The notes under the pieces: model-generated | What the model was told of the DNA's origin: nothing | What the model saw: the letters and a program-made list of their open reading frames with translations, nothing else | The model's database searches: none | Part shown: piece by piece, positions 1 to 11,040 of the stretch | Position numbering within the stretch: the stretch's first letter is position 1 | Layout of the letters: every line of letters begins with the position of its first letter | Translations under genes and position numbers: made by a program | Assembly (NCBI GenBank): GCA_030035585.1 | Contig: CM057466.1 | Location: 58,969,233 to 59,033,232 of the forward strand | DNA: 64,000 bases | Reading direction: 5' to 3' | Source of the DNA: Dugong dugon | Lineage: Eukaryota; Chordata; Mammalia; Sirenia; Dugongidae

Positions 1-507
1 TTGGTAGAAGGAGGTAACAGTTCCCTGGACATCCAGTGAAGCCATACGTACAACGTGCCTTTTCCTGAGAGGACTCAGAAGACCAATAGCCAAAAGAAAG
101 CCTTTTTGGATGGCCTCTGTCCCAGCCAGTTCTCACATTTTTACTAAATGTGTTAGATAGGGAAATAAAATACCAGAAAAGGTCATAGACTTGGCATTCT
201 TAGAAGAGAAGTGGTTTCAGCTAGGCGTAGGTCCAGAAGCCCTGACAACTTGGAGAAGCAATTTTGTTGATGCACCTCACTGATAATAGGTATGGTACCT
301 GCCCCTGGCATTTGTGTGCCAGGTGCTTGGACAGTGTGAGCAGGGTGGATGGGGCTCTTGCCACACAGAAGGACTTAAAGTTCTCCCTACACCTCCTCGT
401 TCTTCCTTTGTCTTCTGTAACACTAGTGTTTTTCTCTTAGTTTTTCTGAATGATCCTTCTCTGCCTCAGTTACCTCTGTCTGCCCCAAAGTGAGAGGATA
501 TGTAGTG

Positions 508-735
508 TTGTGAGTTGGCATGAGTTTATGTCTTGCCTCTGCCACTCATTATCTGAGTAACTTTGCACACATTATTTATTTTCTCTGTGCCTTATTTCTT
601 CATCTTTAAAATAGGGGATAATGGTGGCATCTACCTCATAAAGTTCTTTAGAGGATTAAATATCTTATGCAAAAACACTTAGAACAGTGCCTGACACACA
701 CTAAGCACCCAATAAGTATTAGCTATTATTATTGT
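508..735 (+). repeat. MIR SINE
   Basis: The order 'tgcctctgccactcatt', 'tcttcatctttaaaatagggg' and 'aacagtgcctgacacacact' is the MIR body with its 3' end in sense orientation. It is an old, diverged mammalian SINE. Confidence 0.8.
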
Positions 736-736
736 T

Positions 737-890
737 GGAAACCCTCTGACATAGTGGTCAAGTGCTATGGCTGCTAACCAAAGGTCGGCAGTTTGAATCC
801 ACTGGGCGCTCCTTGGAAACTCTATAGGGCAGTTCTGCTCTGTCCTACAGGGTCACTATGAGCCAGAATTGACTTGACGGCAATTTTTTT
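737..890 (+). repeat. AfroSINE
   Basis: It has a tRNA-like head (gacatagtggtcaagtgc ... cggcagtttgaatccact) with A- and B-box-like words, then 'ggcagttctgctctgtccta' and the RTE-like tail 'gagccagaattgacttgacg' ending in poly-T. Confidence 0.9.
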
Positions 891-936
891 TTTAATTGTT
901 TAAGTACATTAAGTATATTATATAATGAGTACAGTC

Positions 937-1229
937 AGAATGCTCCTTAGAAGTGAGGATGGTGAGACTTTGTCTCATGTACTTTGGACATGTTACTAGG
1001 AGGGACCAGTCCCTGGAGAAAGACATCATGCTTAGTAGAGTAGAGGGTCAGTGAAAACGAGGGGGATCCTCAGTGAGATGGATTGGCACAGTGGCTGCAA
1101 CAATGGGCTCAAACATAGCAATGATTGTGAGGATGACGCAGAACCGAGAAGTGTTTTGTTCTGTTGTACATAGGGTCTCTATGAGTTGGAACCGACTCGA
1201 CGGCACCTGACAGCAACATTATTATTACT
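937..1229 (+). mobile_element. RTE (BovB-like) LINE, 3' end
   Basis: Sense copy of the final ~290 bp of the RTE LINE: the end of its ORF ('ccagtccctggagaaagaca' region) and the tail 'gttggaaccgactcgacggc'. It is 5'-truncated. Confidence 0.85.
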
Positions 1230-1849
1230 TAATAATACTTGACTGTCTGCCTTCCTTTCTGTATACTTCATCTTCCTGAGGTCCCACCCATTCTCTTGGC
1301 TTCAACCACTCCTGGATGGTTCCCAGATCTGTAGCTTCAGTCCTGATCCTTGATCGCTGTCTCATCTCACTTGCAATGTAAATCAGTTTGGCCTGAGTTC
1401 TCTTGATGGCTTTACTTAGGTGGACACTTGACAAGTTCCCTAAACCCTTTGCATTCCTGTCCCCTCACAGGTATAATGAAGGGTTAGATTAGATGATCTT
1501 GAAGGGCCCTTCCAGCTCTAAAAATTCTACAACTCTGATCTTATATATGAAACCCACGTCATTATCTTGCTTTTCAAGATATTTTCCCCTTAGGATTTTT
1601 TTTTTTTTTGGTAATTTCTAGCTAATGGTGACAGTCTTCTCTCAGTCCCCAAAGCCTGAATTCTAAGTATCATCTTTGAATCAAACCTTTTCCCGTGCAG
1701 CCAATGAGGTGTCAAGTTTTGATGAGGTATGTATTACCTCACTTCCTTTCCATTGCTCTCTGCTACCTGCCACCACCCTGACTAAGTCCTTTTACTGCTT
1801 ATATTTGGATGATGTTGATGGTTTCCTAACTGACCTTCATTTTCCTGGT

Positions 1850-1905
1850 TTTTTTCCTTCCTTCCTTCCTCCCTCCCTCCCTCTCCCCTTCCCTCCCTCC
1901 CTCTA
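1850..1905. repeat. Simple repeat (TTCC / CCCT-rich)
   Basis: Pyrimidine-only tract of TTCC and CCCT units. The open frame across it is not a gene. Confidence 0.9.
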
Positions 1906-2235
1906 AGAGGAATATGCTAAATCTATAATTACACTGAGATTTTAAAATCTATTTTCCCCATAATTTTGTCAATAATATGTAGAAGTATTAGTCTACATAA
2001 GTTGATACAATGTTAATAAATGTGTGTTTATGATTTTATCTTCTTGATTTTTTCTTTAATTAACCAGGATGAAACATCCCTCTCAATTTCTTGTGAATTT
2101 TTTTTTGGCCTTTTCTATTTTGTCAGATACCAATGTTTTATCCCTCAAACCATATCTAACGCCTACTTCCATTTGGCTACTGTGCCTCATGGGGAAGGCA
2201 CAAATGCCTAATGATAAGAAGTCACAGTCTGACCA

Positions 2236-2430
2236 AGAGCTCTGGTGGCACAGTGGTCAAAGTGCTCGGCTGCTAACCACAAGGTCAGCAATTTGAACCC
2301 ATCAGCAGCTCACAGGAGAAACTTGTGACAGTCTGCTTCTGTAAAGATTATAGCCTTGGAAATCATATGAGGCAGTTCTACTCTGTCCTGTAGGATCACT
2401 AAGAGTCGGAATCGACTCAAAGGTAGCAGG
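2236..2430 (+). repeat. AfroSINE (long type)
   Basis: The head 'agctctggtggcacagtggt' is followed by the longer middle ('gtgacagtctgcttctgtaa') and the tail 'agagtcggaatcgactcaaa'. Confidence 0.9.
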
Positions 2431-2437
2431 AGTCTTT

Positions 2438-2546
2438 TCAGAAGCTGACCGCCACGTATTTTTCCTGCAGAGTGGCTCATGGGTTCGAACCTCAGACCTT
2501 TTGGTTAGGAGCCCAGTGCTTAATAATCACGTGCCACCAGGGCTCA
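2438..2546 (-). repeat. AfroSINE, 5' half
   Basis: Antisense head and part of the body, reading 'ggttcgaacctcagaccttt' and ending 'gccaccagggct'. It lies back to back with the preceding sense copy. Confidence 0.85.
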
Positions 2547-2716
2547 GAAGGCACGAAACCTTCTACAAATCACCAGAGACATGCTCATTATTTGATTGCA
2601 TAAAGCTTTTTTAATACCCCACTGTCCCATCTCTTACATGATTAGTTAGCTTTCTACATCTCTGTGCCCTGTGTCCTCAGTGAAAATGTGCCGAAGTCAA
2701 GACTGAGTTACTCCAC

Positions 2717-2945
2717 ACCAAAACAAAACAAGACAAAACAAAACCTGTTGCTGTTGCATGGATTCCAACTCATGGCAACTCCATGTGTTACTAAGCAGAA
2801 CCACTCCATAGAGTTTTCTTGGCTGTAATCTTTTACAGAAGTAAATTACCAGGCCTTTCTCCCACGGAGCCACTGGGTGAGTTTGAACTGCCAACCTTTC
2901 GGTTAGCAGCCAAGGGCAAACCATTTGCACAACTCAGGGACCTCT
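2717..2945 (-). repeat. AfroSINE (long type)
   Basis: Antisense copy: A/C-rich tail on the left, then 'attccaactcatggcaactc', 'aagtaaattaccaggccttt' and the head at right ('gccaacctttcggttagcag'). Confidence 0.85.
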
Positions 2946-4189
2946 ATTCTACACACAGAGATGTGTATATAGGAGGCATCTTGTAACTGTTGAATTAATA
3001 AGTGAATGAATAGGTAGACTTTGGGTTCTGGGTTAAAATTGGAGCTTGATGTGAGTGTAACATGAAGGGACCCCCAGCATTTAATGACCAAAGGACACAG
3101 TTGGCCCTCACACACCTGGGCCTGGGTTTCTATGAGCTATGGTGAGCGCCCCTGCACACACACTCAGAGTCTCATCTGCACATTATTATATAACATTTGG
3201 CCACATGCTCATTGCCTTGGAGATGGCTTCATCTGACCCGCATGCCCAGGCAGCATCCACTTTCATCTTTGGCCTTTAGCGAGGGCAGATCCTCTGGGAA
3301 CAGAATCTTTTGGGAGAAATGTGCCAAGGTCAGGCTGACTTCAGCTAGGTAATTTTAAAAGATGTGCAGCCAGACGGAAAAAAAAAAAGGAATTTTTGGT
3401 TTTTTATTCCCTCTTGTCATGGTACCACCAAAATTGCCTTTTGTTGCTTGTTTTTGCAGGGGATGCATACACTCAAGGGTCTAAACCTTGTATTACTCGG
3501 TTACTTAGATGCCCGTCTTCGTGGTTTGGTTAACCCTTGCCTATCAGCCCCAGCTGGGCTTCTCAGGGCTCAGTTCTCAACCCACTGCCCTTCTCACTCT
3601 GCTCGGTGTTGTGCTTATTCTCATCCACTCACAGCTTTATCCTATGGCACTGACTTGGTCTCACCTCTGAGCCCTCCTCTCCCTTCCACATCAGCTCGCT
3701 CATACTTTCTGAAACAAATAGGCAGACAAGTCCTGATTTTGCTTCCATTCCTTCTCGTCACAACAAACAGCTTCCACTGCTGCCCTTCTGGCAAAATACT
3801 CATGTTCTTTTATTTTCCAACGAAAAGTGAAAGTATAAAACATAGGCTTCCGTCTGCCTATCCTCAAGTCTGTACCCAGGCTGCTCCCTCAGGGAGGAGG
3901 CACTCCAGAAACTGCTCTCCCACCCTTGCCACCAAAGTTCCTCTTCTGCCCTGAGTTACTGTTTCTGTTGCTTTTTATTTTGGTTGCCTGTACCCGCTTC
4001 TTTCCTGTCTGTAGATCACCAGAGTTCTTATGCCCCACATTCTCTGCTCCCTTCAGAAATAAAGAAGGATCTGGAAACAGATCCTTACCCTTTTTTGCTG
4101 AGTTTCTGATTGCGTTTAGTCTGAGATTTACAAGAAGAGAGCAGGGGTTATTAACCTGGGTCCAGGAACCCTGCAATAGTGAATGCAGA

Positions 4190-4480
4190 GTTATGTGAGT
4201 GAATGAGTGAGTATGAATGTTTGTGTGTAAAAACGTGTGTGTAAGAATGTGTGAGTGACAGAGTGTGTGTCTCTGAAGGGTGTGAGTGTGTGTGTGTGAA
4301 TGCATGTGAATGTGAGTTTGTAAGTGTGAGAGAGTGCGTATGAGTGTGTGTATATACGTGTGTGTGAGAATGAGTAGGTGTGAGTGGGTGGGTATGTGTG
4401 TGAGACTGTAAATGTGTGTCTGAGTGACTGTGTGAATGAGTGAGTGTGCGTGTGACAGTGTGCGTGTGAGAGGGGAGCAC
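4190..4480. repeat. GT-rich low-complexity tract (GTGAGT/GTGTGA)
   Basis: About 290 bp of degenerate (GT)n with interspersed GA, on the + strand. It produces long His/Thr/Ser-rich open frames on the opposite strand that are artefacts. Confidence 0.92.
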
Positions 4481-4837
4481 TTTTCTAAGAAGATGGCCCA
4501 TCCTTTACCTCAGCATCCCAGAAGCATCTGTGACCCCCTCTCAGAGTTGACCATCACTGCACTGGAGTGCTCACCTTAAGCGGAACGATTACACCTTAAG
4601 CTTACTTTGCTGGAGGTATGGTTTGGAGGCTGTTTTCTTCCTTATTAAAACAATTCCTGCAGCCATCAGGCAGGGAGGAAGATGAGGAGGATGGGGCTGG
4701 GAAGGCCTGAAGACATTTGGCTTTCTCAGCACGGCTTGCAGGTAAAGCTGATTTAGTCTTTTTAGGTGTGCTGAGTGCAATAAAGGGACGCCATCTGGTC
4801 CTCTTAGCCAAAGGGATAAGAAGGCTAAGAATAGCAA

Positions 4838-5045
4838 GTACTTCTATGTGTGCAATCAGTATTATAAGGTTTTTACATATATTATCTTATTTAATCCTTA
4901 CAACAATTCTATGAAGTAAGTACTATCTCCATTTTTACAGATGAGGAAACTGAATTACAAAGAGATTAATTTGCCCAAGTCCCACAGTGGTGGAACTGGA
5001 TTCAAACCCAGGCCATCTGGTTCTGGAGTTTGTGCTCTTTAATCA
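4838..5045 (-). repeat. MIR SINE
   Basis: Antisense MIR: 'ttatttaatccttacaacaa', 'acagatgaggaaactgaatt', 'ggattcaaacccaggccatc'. Confidence 0.85.
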
Positions 5046-5869
5046 TGTACAAAATCCTTTATCGATTATAAACAGATATTTGCTAAAGGCAAACTTACCA
5101 GAATATAAAGTTATATTTATCTTTTTTAGGATGGTCACTAGGGTAAAATATTTTGAAAGCTATTTAGAGATAGGTGATAACTTAAATTTGGTAGCAATTT
5201 AATGACAAAATATTTCATATCAGATTGTACTCCCTGTATGCCAGTAAACAACACATTTCCTGATACTTTATTTAGACCCATGAAAGAGGATCTGTGTGTA
5301 GATTCCACCAGCCTCCAGCTGTGGAGCTCAGGGACTGAAGGCTCACACCAGCTTTTCTTGCTCTCCACTACCTTGGGCTTCTCGGGGTTCTGCTCCCAGC
5401 CGCTGCTCTTCCCACTCGGCTCGGCTGCTTTTGTGCTTCAGTTGCACCTAAGAACTAAGAACTCATAGCTTCCCCAGAACTTTCCTCTGAGCCTCAGATA
5501 CTCACCAGCCAGACTTCCCCACCAGGGCCTGACCCTGTTGTCTCCCACCCCACCCTTGCTCTTCTCTTAATCTTGGCCTCACACGGGCCCCACTATCCAC
5601 GTGGTCACTCAAGCTGGAAAAAAGGGAGTTTTACTTCCTGCCTTCTCCTCTTTCTTCAGAAAGTCACAATTTCTGAAATAGTTTTGGAGCTCATCGCTCC
5701 TCTCTATTCAGCTACCTTTGTCCTGGTTCAGCCTCCTTATCTCTCTCCCGACTCAGCGAGTTGCTGCTGGACTTGTCTCCTTGAATCAAGTCTTCACATG
5801 AGTACAACTGTGTTGTTTCCCCCTCTGAAAGCTTCCCATAATGTGGAAAGCATTTCATAATGTGTGTGG

Positions 5870-6075
5870 GTATAGTCATTATCTCTCTGATAACGCCTTT
5901 CGGGGACCTGGCCACAGATGAGCCATGCAGGGTGCTGAAAGCTTTGCAGGCATGGCCTCCTCCATTCCCTCTCACAGATGAGAAAACTAAGGCTTTGAGG
6001 AGTTGAATAACTTGCCAAGACAGCATAGCTGCCATGAATTAGGGCTGAGTTAGGACTCTGGTCGGTCTGTGTTCT
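5870..6075 (-). repeat. MIR SINE, degraded
   Basis: 'acagatgagaaaactaaggc' and 'ataacttgccaagacagcat' are MIR antisense words; the rest is weak. Confidence 0.55.
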
Positions 6076-6299
6076 GTGGCAGGCTCTTAACAGCTCACTG
6101 ACTGCCGACAGGGCAGTGTCAACGCCCCCATCTGCATGGTCTGCCACCTGCCTGCCCCTTCAGGCCCATCGGTCAGCATTCCCCACTCACTGCCTGCCCC
6201 AGTGGCACCATACTTGTGTTCCCTGCATACACCTTCAATTTCTCCCCTCTGCTTGTTCTTTCTAGAGCCCCTGCCCCCCCACCCCACTTGACCTCATGC

Positions 6300-6510
6300 T
6301 TGTTCTTTAAGCCTCAGCTCAGGTGTCACCTAATCTGGGAACCCCCATGACTTTCATGGGCTGAGTGAGCTACTGGCCCTTGGACTCTGGTTATACCCTT
6401 TGTGGAGTGGTCACATTCTCACTTCCTGCCTGTCTGTGAGCTCCACAGGCTGGGGTGTGTCCGTCATTGTACCCCAGCACCTAGCCCCACACCTGGCACA
6501 GGTGAGTGCA
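6300..6510 (+). repeat. L2-like LINE 3' fragment
   Basis: 'cctcagctcaggtgtcacct' and 'tctgtgagctccacaggctg' followed by 'cctggcacag' resemble the L2 3' end. Old and diverged. Confidence 0.5.
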
Positions 6511-6721
6511 CATTGGTGATGGTCGTCTGAATGGCAATTGGTGTATGTGAGAGCTTTTCTGAGCTTGTCTCGAGTCACCTTGGACACTAAGCACTCGTGG
6601 GCAGTCTCTGTGTCTGTTTAACTGGCTGTGCAGCGGCTCCTCTGCCTCTGTGTAGGGGCGTGCTTTAGAGCTGTGTTCAGAAAGATGATGAGAACTTTTG
6701 CTTCCTTTTGTTTGGGTGAAG

Positions 6722-6866
6722 ATGCAAGCCCAGGATCACAGGGCGACAGTGTGACCATTGTGCTTCCGGATTCTACCAATTCCCTGAGTGTGTTCCCTGC
6801 AATTGCAGCCAAGAGGGGACGGAGCCAGGAGTCTGTGACCCGCGGACTGGAGCTTGCCTCTGCAAG
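6722..6866 (+). CDS. LAMA3: LAMA3 exon: LE repeats before the L4 domain
   Basis: This 145-nt exon follows a T-rich tract and AG at 6720-6721 and ends before gtaaga. Its first base completes a codon from an upstream exon outside the window; the remaining 48 codons end in phase 0. The translation starts CKPRITGRQCDHC and ends RTGACLCK, with nine cysteines spaced as in laminin EGF-like repeats: the end of one LE repeat and the start of the next. It is used only in the long LAMA3B transcript, because the LAMA3A promoter lies downstream. The exact acceptor is inferred; AGs at 6727-6728 and 6733-6734 are alternatives, but they would remove conserved LE residues. Confidence 0.9.
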
Positions 6867-7556
6867 GTAAGACGGACTCTGTTAAGGCCAGGGACGCCAA
6901 GGCCAGGGGCATCAGCTACTACCAGTGAGGACGCTCTTCATGCTGAGTCAGCAGGTACAAATACGTGGGCAAGGGGACCGACTTCCCCATAGGAGATTTT
7001 TATAATGTGTGTAGCGTTTGATAGTCTTTATCTCATTTGATAGAAATGGTTAGAAGGGATGACCCCTCTCATCCTTTAGAGGCCATAGACCCCTTTGAGA
7101 ATCTGAGGACAGGTATAGACTTTTGTCTACAATTTATAGATGCTTATTGGTTCCCCCAAAGCCTATTTCTGGAGCATAGACCCTGGGTTAATAATCTCCA
7201 CTCTAGGGGTTCTGCCAGTTAATAGGATGGCTTCCACTCCCAGGAGATGTTTTGACGTGGTGGTGAGTGGGATAAATTGGTTTCCCCATATTATGAATTC
7301 TTCCCGTGCTTCAAGATGCCTTCAGAATACCAAGGGACATCTTAAGAAATTTAGGGAGTTCTGTCTTCCGTCTGTGTGTGATATAGAAGTTTAACTATCA
7401 TGTGGTTTAAATGCTTAACAATTATATACCTTTTAGTGTTTTGTTAACATCTGTGTTCTTATAGCTTGCATTGGTATTAAATTTGTACGAGTAGCTAATT
7501 GCAATTGGAGAACCTTCAGAAGGAATGATCTATTGTTTCGTTTTTTACATCAATAG
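6867..7556 (+). other. LAMA3 intron, no feature seen
   Basis: A 690-bp intron between the two LE exons before the L4 domain. I see no repeat, gene or regulatory motif that I can name. Confidence 0.8.
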
Positions 7557-7697
7557 GAAAATGTGGAAGGCACAGAATGCAATGTGTGTCGACAAGGTTC
7601 ATTTTATTTGGACTCAGCCAACCCCAAGGGTTGCATGAGCTGCTTCTGCTTCGGAGTAAACAACCATTGTACCAGTACACATAAGCGAAGAACTAAG
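7557..7697 (+). CDS. LAMA3: LAMA3 exon: LE repeat leading into L4 domain
   Basis: The exon is 141 nt (47 codons), phase 0 at both ends, with acceptor tag at 7554-7556 and donor gtacac. It reads ENVEGTECNVCRQGSF and ends THKRRTK, with cysteines at residues 8, 11, 26, 29, 31 and 38. It completes the LE repeat begun in the previous exon and opens the split LE repeat that hosts the L4 insertion. The segment GVNNHC followed by a basic KRRTK stretch marks the boundary to domain IV in alpha-3. It belongs to the long isoform only. Residues agree closely with human LAMA3 as recalled. Confidence 0.95.
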
Positions 7698-7939
7698 GTA
7701 CACAGGGAATCAAGGCTTTTTGTTTATTTAGTACTTCAGATTGAGGAAATAAATGAATTGGCATGAAACATGAAGGGTTGTGGAACTTTCTGTATATTAA
7801 TATTTTTGCACTGGTAATCATTGTCCTCATGGTTCCCTCAGCTGGCAGCATTCCTTCCACAGATGTTGCCATGCTTGTTCTCAAATGTCTCATGCTCAGT
7901 GGGACCTTCTCCCCCTACTCCCTATAAAGGAGTCCACCC

Positions 7940-8130
7940 TAGTCACTTTCTATGCCCTCACTCTGTTTTGTTTGCTCCATAGCACTGACCACTCCTTTAT
8001 ACGTTACACATTTGGTTCTGAAATGTGTTTATTATCTGTCTTCCCTCACCACTAGCATGTAAGCTCCTTGATAAATTCCCGTGCTAGGACAGGACCTGGG
8101 ACATAGTAGGCGCTCAAATACTTGGCAAAT
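7940..8130 (+). repeat. L2-like LINE 3' fragment
   Basis: 'catgtaagctccttgataaa' and 'gggacatagtaggcgctcaa' match the end of L2. Confidence 0.6.
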
Positions 8131-8135
8131 GACTG

Positions 8136-8315
8136 GAAATCCACTGTCGTAGAGTTAGTTCTGACTCATAGCGACACAGTGGCTGCAGCAATGGGCCCAA
8201 ACATAGCAACGTTGTGAGGATGGCACAGGACTGGGCAGTGTTTCGTTCTGTTGTACGTAAGGTCACTATGAGTCAGAACTGTCTCCACAGCACCTGACAA
8301 CAGCAACAACAAATG
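8136..8315. mobile_element. AfroSINE tail fused head-on to RTE 3' tail
   Basis: 8136-8176 reads as the antisense AfroSINE terminus ('gttctgactcatagcgac'). It runs directly into the sense RTE 3' end ('acagtggctgcagcaatggg' to 'cacctgacaacagcaacaac'). Confidence 0.7.
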
Positions 8316-8901
8316 AATGGAGTTTGATGCCTTTTCCCCTCATTTCTTCTTCTTCCTTTTTTTTCTTTTCTTCTCACTTATTTTGCCACATCTTTTTTTT
8401 TGGCCACTTTTTAATTAACTCCATGAAACCAAAACATTTGTTGTCTTCAGTATTCCATGAACCAGCAGTCTTACTAATTCAAGAGTCTTACTCATGCTGG
8501 CTGTCTTTGCAAGAGTAATGTCTTCTGTTCAGCAAGAATTCAAAGAGAGATTATTTTATATCTTTTACTGTCTGCCTCTTAAAAGAAGCTGGTAATTGGG
8601 AAAAACAATTGGTTTGTAAATTCATTCTGAGGTCTTCCCTCCAGCCCCCCTAAGTGGAATCAGAAAGCATTGTTTCTAATCTAAGCCTTGTCAGATTCTA
8701 CCATTTTCTTCCCTCATGTTTAATTCCTGTTTTCTTTTGTGATCAGGGAAATACTGTGATGCTTCATTTACAGAAAAAATAGTGATAGCAGGCCATTGTA
8801 TTCCTCATCACATTCTCTCTGTAAGGAGTTCATCATTATGATGCTGCCACAGTTCTAGTTATTATTCATACATTTATTTATTTATCGTTCAAACATTTAT
8901 T

Positions 8902-9057
8902 AAAAACCCATTGCCCTCGAGTTGATTCTGACTCATAGCCACCCTATAGGACAGAGTAGAACTGCTCCCATAGAGTTTCCAAGGCACGGCTGGTGGATTT
9001 GAACTGCTGACCTTTTGGTTAGCACCCAGGCTCTTAACCACTGCACCACCAGGGCTC
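8902..9057 (-). repeat. AfroSINE with 12-bp target-site duplication
   Basis: A complete antisense short-type copy. CAAACATTTATT at 8890-8901 is repeated exactly at 9058-9069, so the element borders are certain. Confidence 0.95.
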
Positions 9058-9342
9058 CAAACATTTATTGAGCAGCTGTTAAATACCAAGAACCAAATGT
9101 GTGCTGGGACACCAAGACAAATCACACATGCACGTGGTCAGTGTCCCCTGAGAACTCCTGGTAGAACTGGTCAGACAGGTGCAGTGGTGGGGTGTGGGCT
9201 CTATCATGGGGGTCCAAGGGAAGACCCAAGAGGAGACACATACAGGAAGCCTTTGTAAGCAAATTGGCCGCCGCCTGCCTCATTCTCTGATACCTGATTA
9301 GGCCCCAGCCACACATTTCCATCCCTTGCTCTTGTATTGCAG

Positions 9343-9504
9343 TTTGTGGATATGATGGGCTGGCGCCTGGAGATGGTAGATCACGTGGACATCCCCACCT
9401 CATTCAACCCGGGCAGCAACAGCGTGGTCGCGGACATCCAGGAGCTTCCCGCAACAGTTCTCAGTGCGTCCTGGGTAGCACCTCCTTCATACCTGGGGGA
9501 TAAG
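9343..9504 (+). CDS. LAMA3: LAMA3 exon: L4 (laminin IV A) domain, part 1
   Basis: The exon is 162 nt (54 codons), phase 0/0, after ttgcag and before gtaatg. It begins FVDMMGWRLEMVDHVD and ends SASWVAPPSYLGDK. This is the N-terminal strand region of the laminin IV type A module, a globular beta-rich domain inserted within an LE repeat; its SWVAP and YLGDK words are typical of the family. It contains no cysteines, as expected for L4. Long isoform only. The exon is GC-richer than its introns and contains several CpGs. Confidence 0.95.
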
Positions 9505-9615
9505 GTAATGTTGTCCTGTTCTCCTGAGCCCTCTGAGGGCCTTCTCCATCACTGCATGGTTATCATATATGGGCTGTTTGGAAGGAAGCATTAAGAAAGT
9601 CGGGTGAATAAAATA

Positions 9616-9820
9616 GAGTCCCTGGGTGGTGCAAACAGTTAAAGTGCTCAGCTGCTAACCAAAGGTTGGAGATTTGAGTCCATCCAGAAGTGCCTCAGAA
9701 GAAAGGTCTGGTGATCTACTTCTGAAAAATCAGCCATTGAAAGCCTATGGAGCACAATTCTACTCTGACACGTGGGGTTGCCATGAGTCAGAGTCGGTTT
9801 GACAGCAACTGGTTACTGGT
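9616..9820 (+). repeat. AfroSINE (long type, 'gagtccctgggtgg' head)
   Basis: Head 'gagtccctgggtggtgcaaa', middle 'gaaaaatcagccattgaaag', tail 'agtcagagtcggtttgacag'. Confidence 0.9.
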
Positions 9821-10324
9821 TAAAAGTGAAGAAGAGACAGACCCTGCCTCCACCCATGAGGAGATGAGTTACAGCTTCACCTTCCCACATGTGCTAACCC
9901 AGTGACAAATGAAATCATGTACAGTGCTTTTTCTCGATTTTTACTTAATGACAAAGAATTTTTCTCCAGGGAAACAACCATTTAAATAATATCTGTTGCA
10001 AATGCTATAGGTCTACTTTTAAATGCCAATGCCGAGACTTCTTTGTTTTAAAGCAAAAGAAAGGCGTCTTGTCAGAAAAGCAAAAGCTGCAAAGTGACTC
10101 AAATGCTTATTAAAGGAACACAGGGCCCAGTTCAGCTTTTATAGGCAGATTCACATGCACTGAGTTAGACACTCCTGGGAGTGCATTGACTGGCTGCTCT
10201 TCCTTTAATTATGATTTATTATTCCAGTGCTTGACCATCTGTACTCATTTCGTGAGGACAGAAATGTTGGCCTCATGTAGGAACATCATCAGGTGACATA
10301 TTATTTTTAGCAAGGGTAAATTTA

Positions 10325-10440
10325 ACAAAAAAAATCTTTTTATTGTGGTAAAATACATTGACATAAAATTTGCCATCTTAACTTTTTTTACGTGTACATT
10401 CCAGTAGCATTCTTACGTTTGCAATGTTGTACAACCATCC
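10325..10440 (-). mobile_element. L1M-like 3' end fragment
   Basis: 'tgtggtaaaatacattgaca', 'catcttaactttttttacgt' and 'caatgttgtacaaccatccc' are familiar from old L1 3' ends in antisense. Confidence 0.6.
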
Positions 10441-10654
10441 CCACTAAGAGCAGAGCTTCTGATGGGGATAGAGTTCACAGGGACCAGCTCAGGTGATGCC
10501 CCAGTCTCACATTTAGAATGACTCCATAGTAGGGCTTTGTCAATCTGAGGTATCTCATTCTGTTTTCTGGTTGAAGGACTATGGGTTTTGACATTTGACT
10601 GTGGGTAATGTTGCCTCTTTCTCTCACTTAGCATTTTCTTCACCTCTGTGTGGT

Positions 10655-10975
10655 TACCCCTAAAACTCTGCAGCTTAAAACAACAAAAAAATTGTTATCT
10701 TGCATAGTTCCTGTGGATCGGGAATGCAGGAGTGGCTTAGCTGGATGATTCTGACTCAGGGTCTTCCGTGAGGTTGCAGTCAAGATGTGAGTGAGGCAGC
10801 AGTCAGCTGGGACTGGAGGGTCTGCTTCCAAGCCCACCCATGCAGTTGTTAAAAGGCCTCTCTTCCTTGGGGGCTGTTGGCTGGAGGCCTCAGTTCTTCA
10901 TCATGTGAGACCCTCCATAGCCTGCCTGCATGTCCTCATGGCACGGTGTCTGGCTTCTCCCAAAGCGAGTTATGA
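10655..10975 (-). mobile_element. MaLR-type LTR relic (family provisional)
   Basis: 'ctgcagcttaaaacaacaaa' and 'gaggttgcagtcaagatgtg' occur in a known old mammalian LTR-type repeat. The MaLR assignment is from memory and uncertain. No retroviral gene is attached. Confidence 0.5.
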
Positions 10976-10982
10976 AACAGAA

Positions 10983-11040
10983 GGGGAGAAGAAAGAGGGG
11001 GGAAGGGAGGGAAGAAGGGAAGGAGAAAGAGAGAGAACCT
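10983..11040. repeat. Purine-rich (GGGAA/GAGA) tract
   Basis: Almost pure A/G stretch on the + strand immediately after the LTR-like relic; simple-sequence expansion. Confidence 0.7.

Larger units (their letters stand above)
1..6721 (+). other. LAMA3 intron (5' end outside window)
   Basis: I searched this stretch for LE-type cysteine spacing next to splice sites and found none, so I read it as intron. It holds MIR and L2-like relics, AfroSINE and RTE tails, a TTCC/CCCT tract and a GT-rich tract, listed separately. 3000-4180 and 5050-5870 look non-repetitive to me and carry no supported gene. Confidence 0.7.

Noticed and set aside
3364..3954. 196-codon plus-strand open frame, the longest in the first 6 kb
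   Set aside because: Checked as a missing upstream LAMA3 exon. Cysteines do not follow LE spacing, and there is no good acceptor/donor pair with matching phase.
4151..4501. 116-codon minus-strand open frame rich in His, Thr and Ser
   Set aside because: It is the complement of a degenerate GT repeat; periodic low-complexity sequence stays open by chance.
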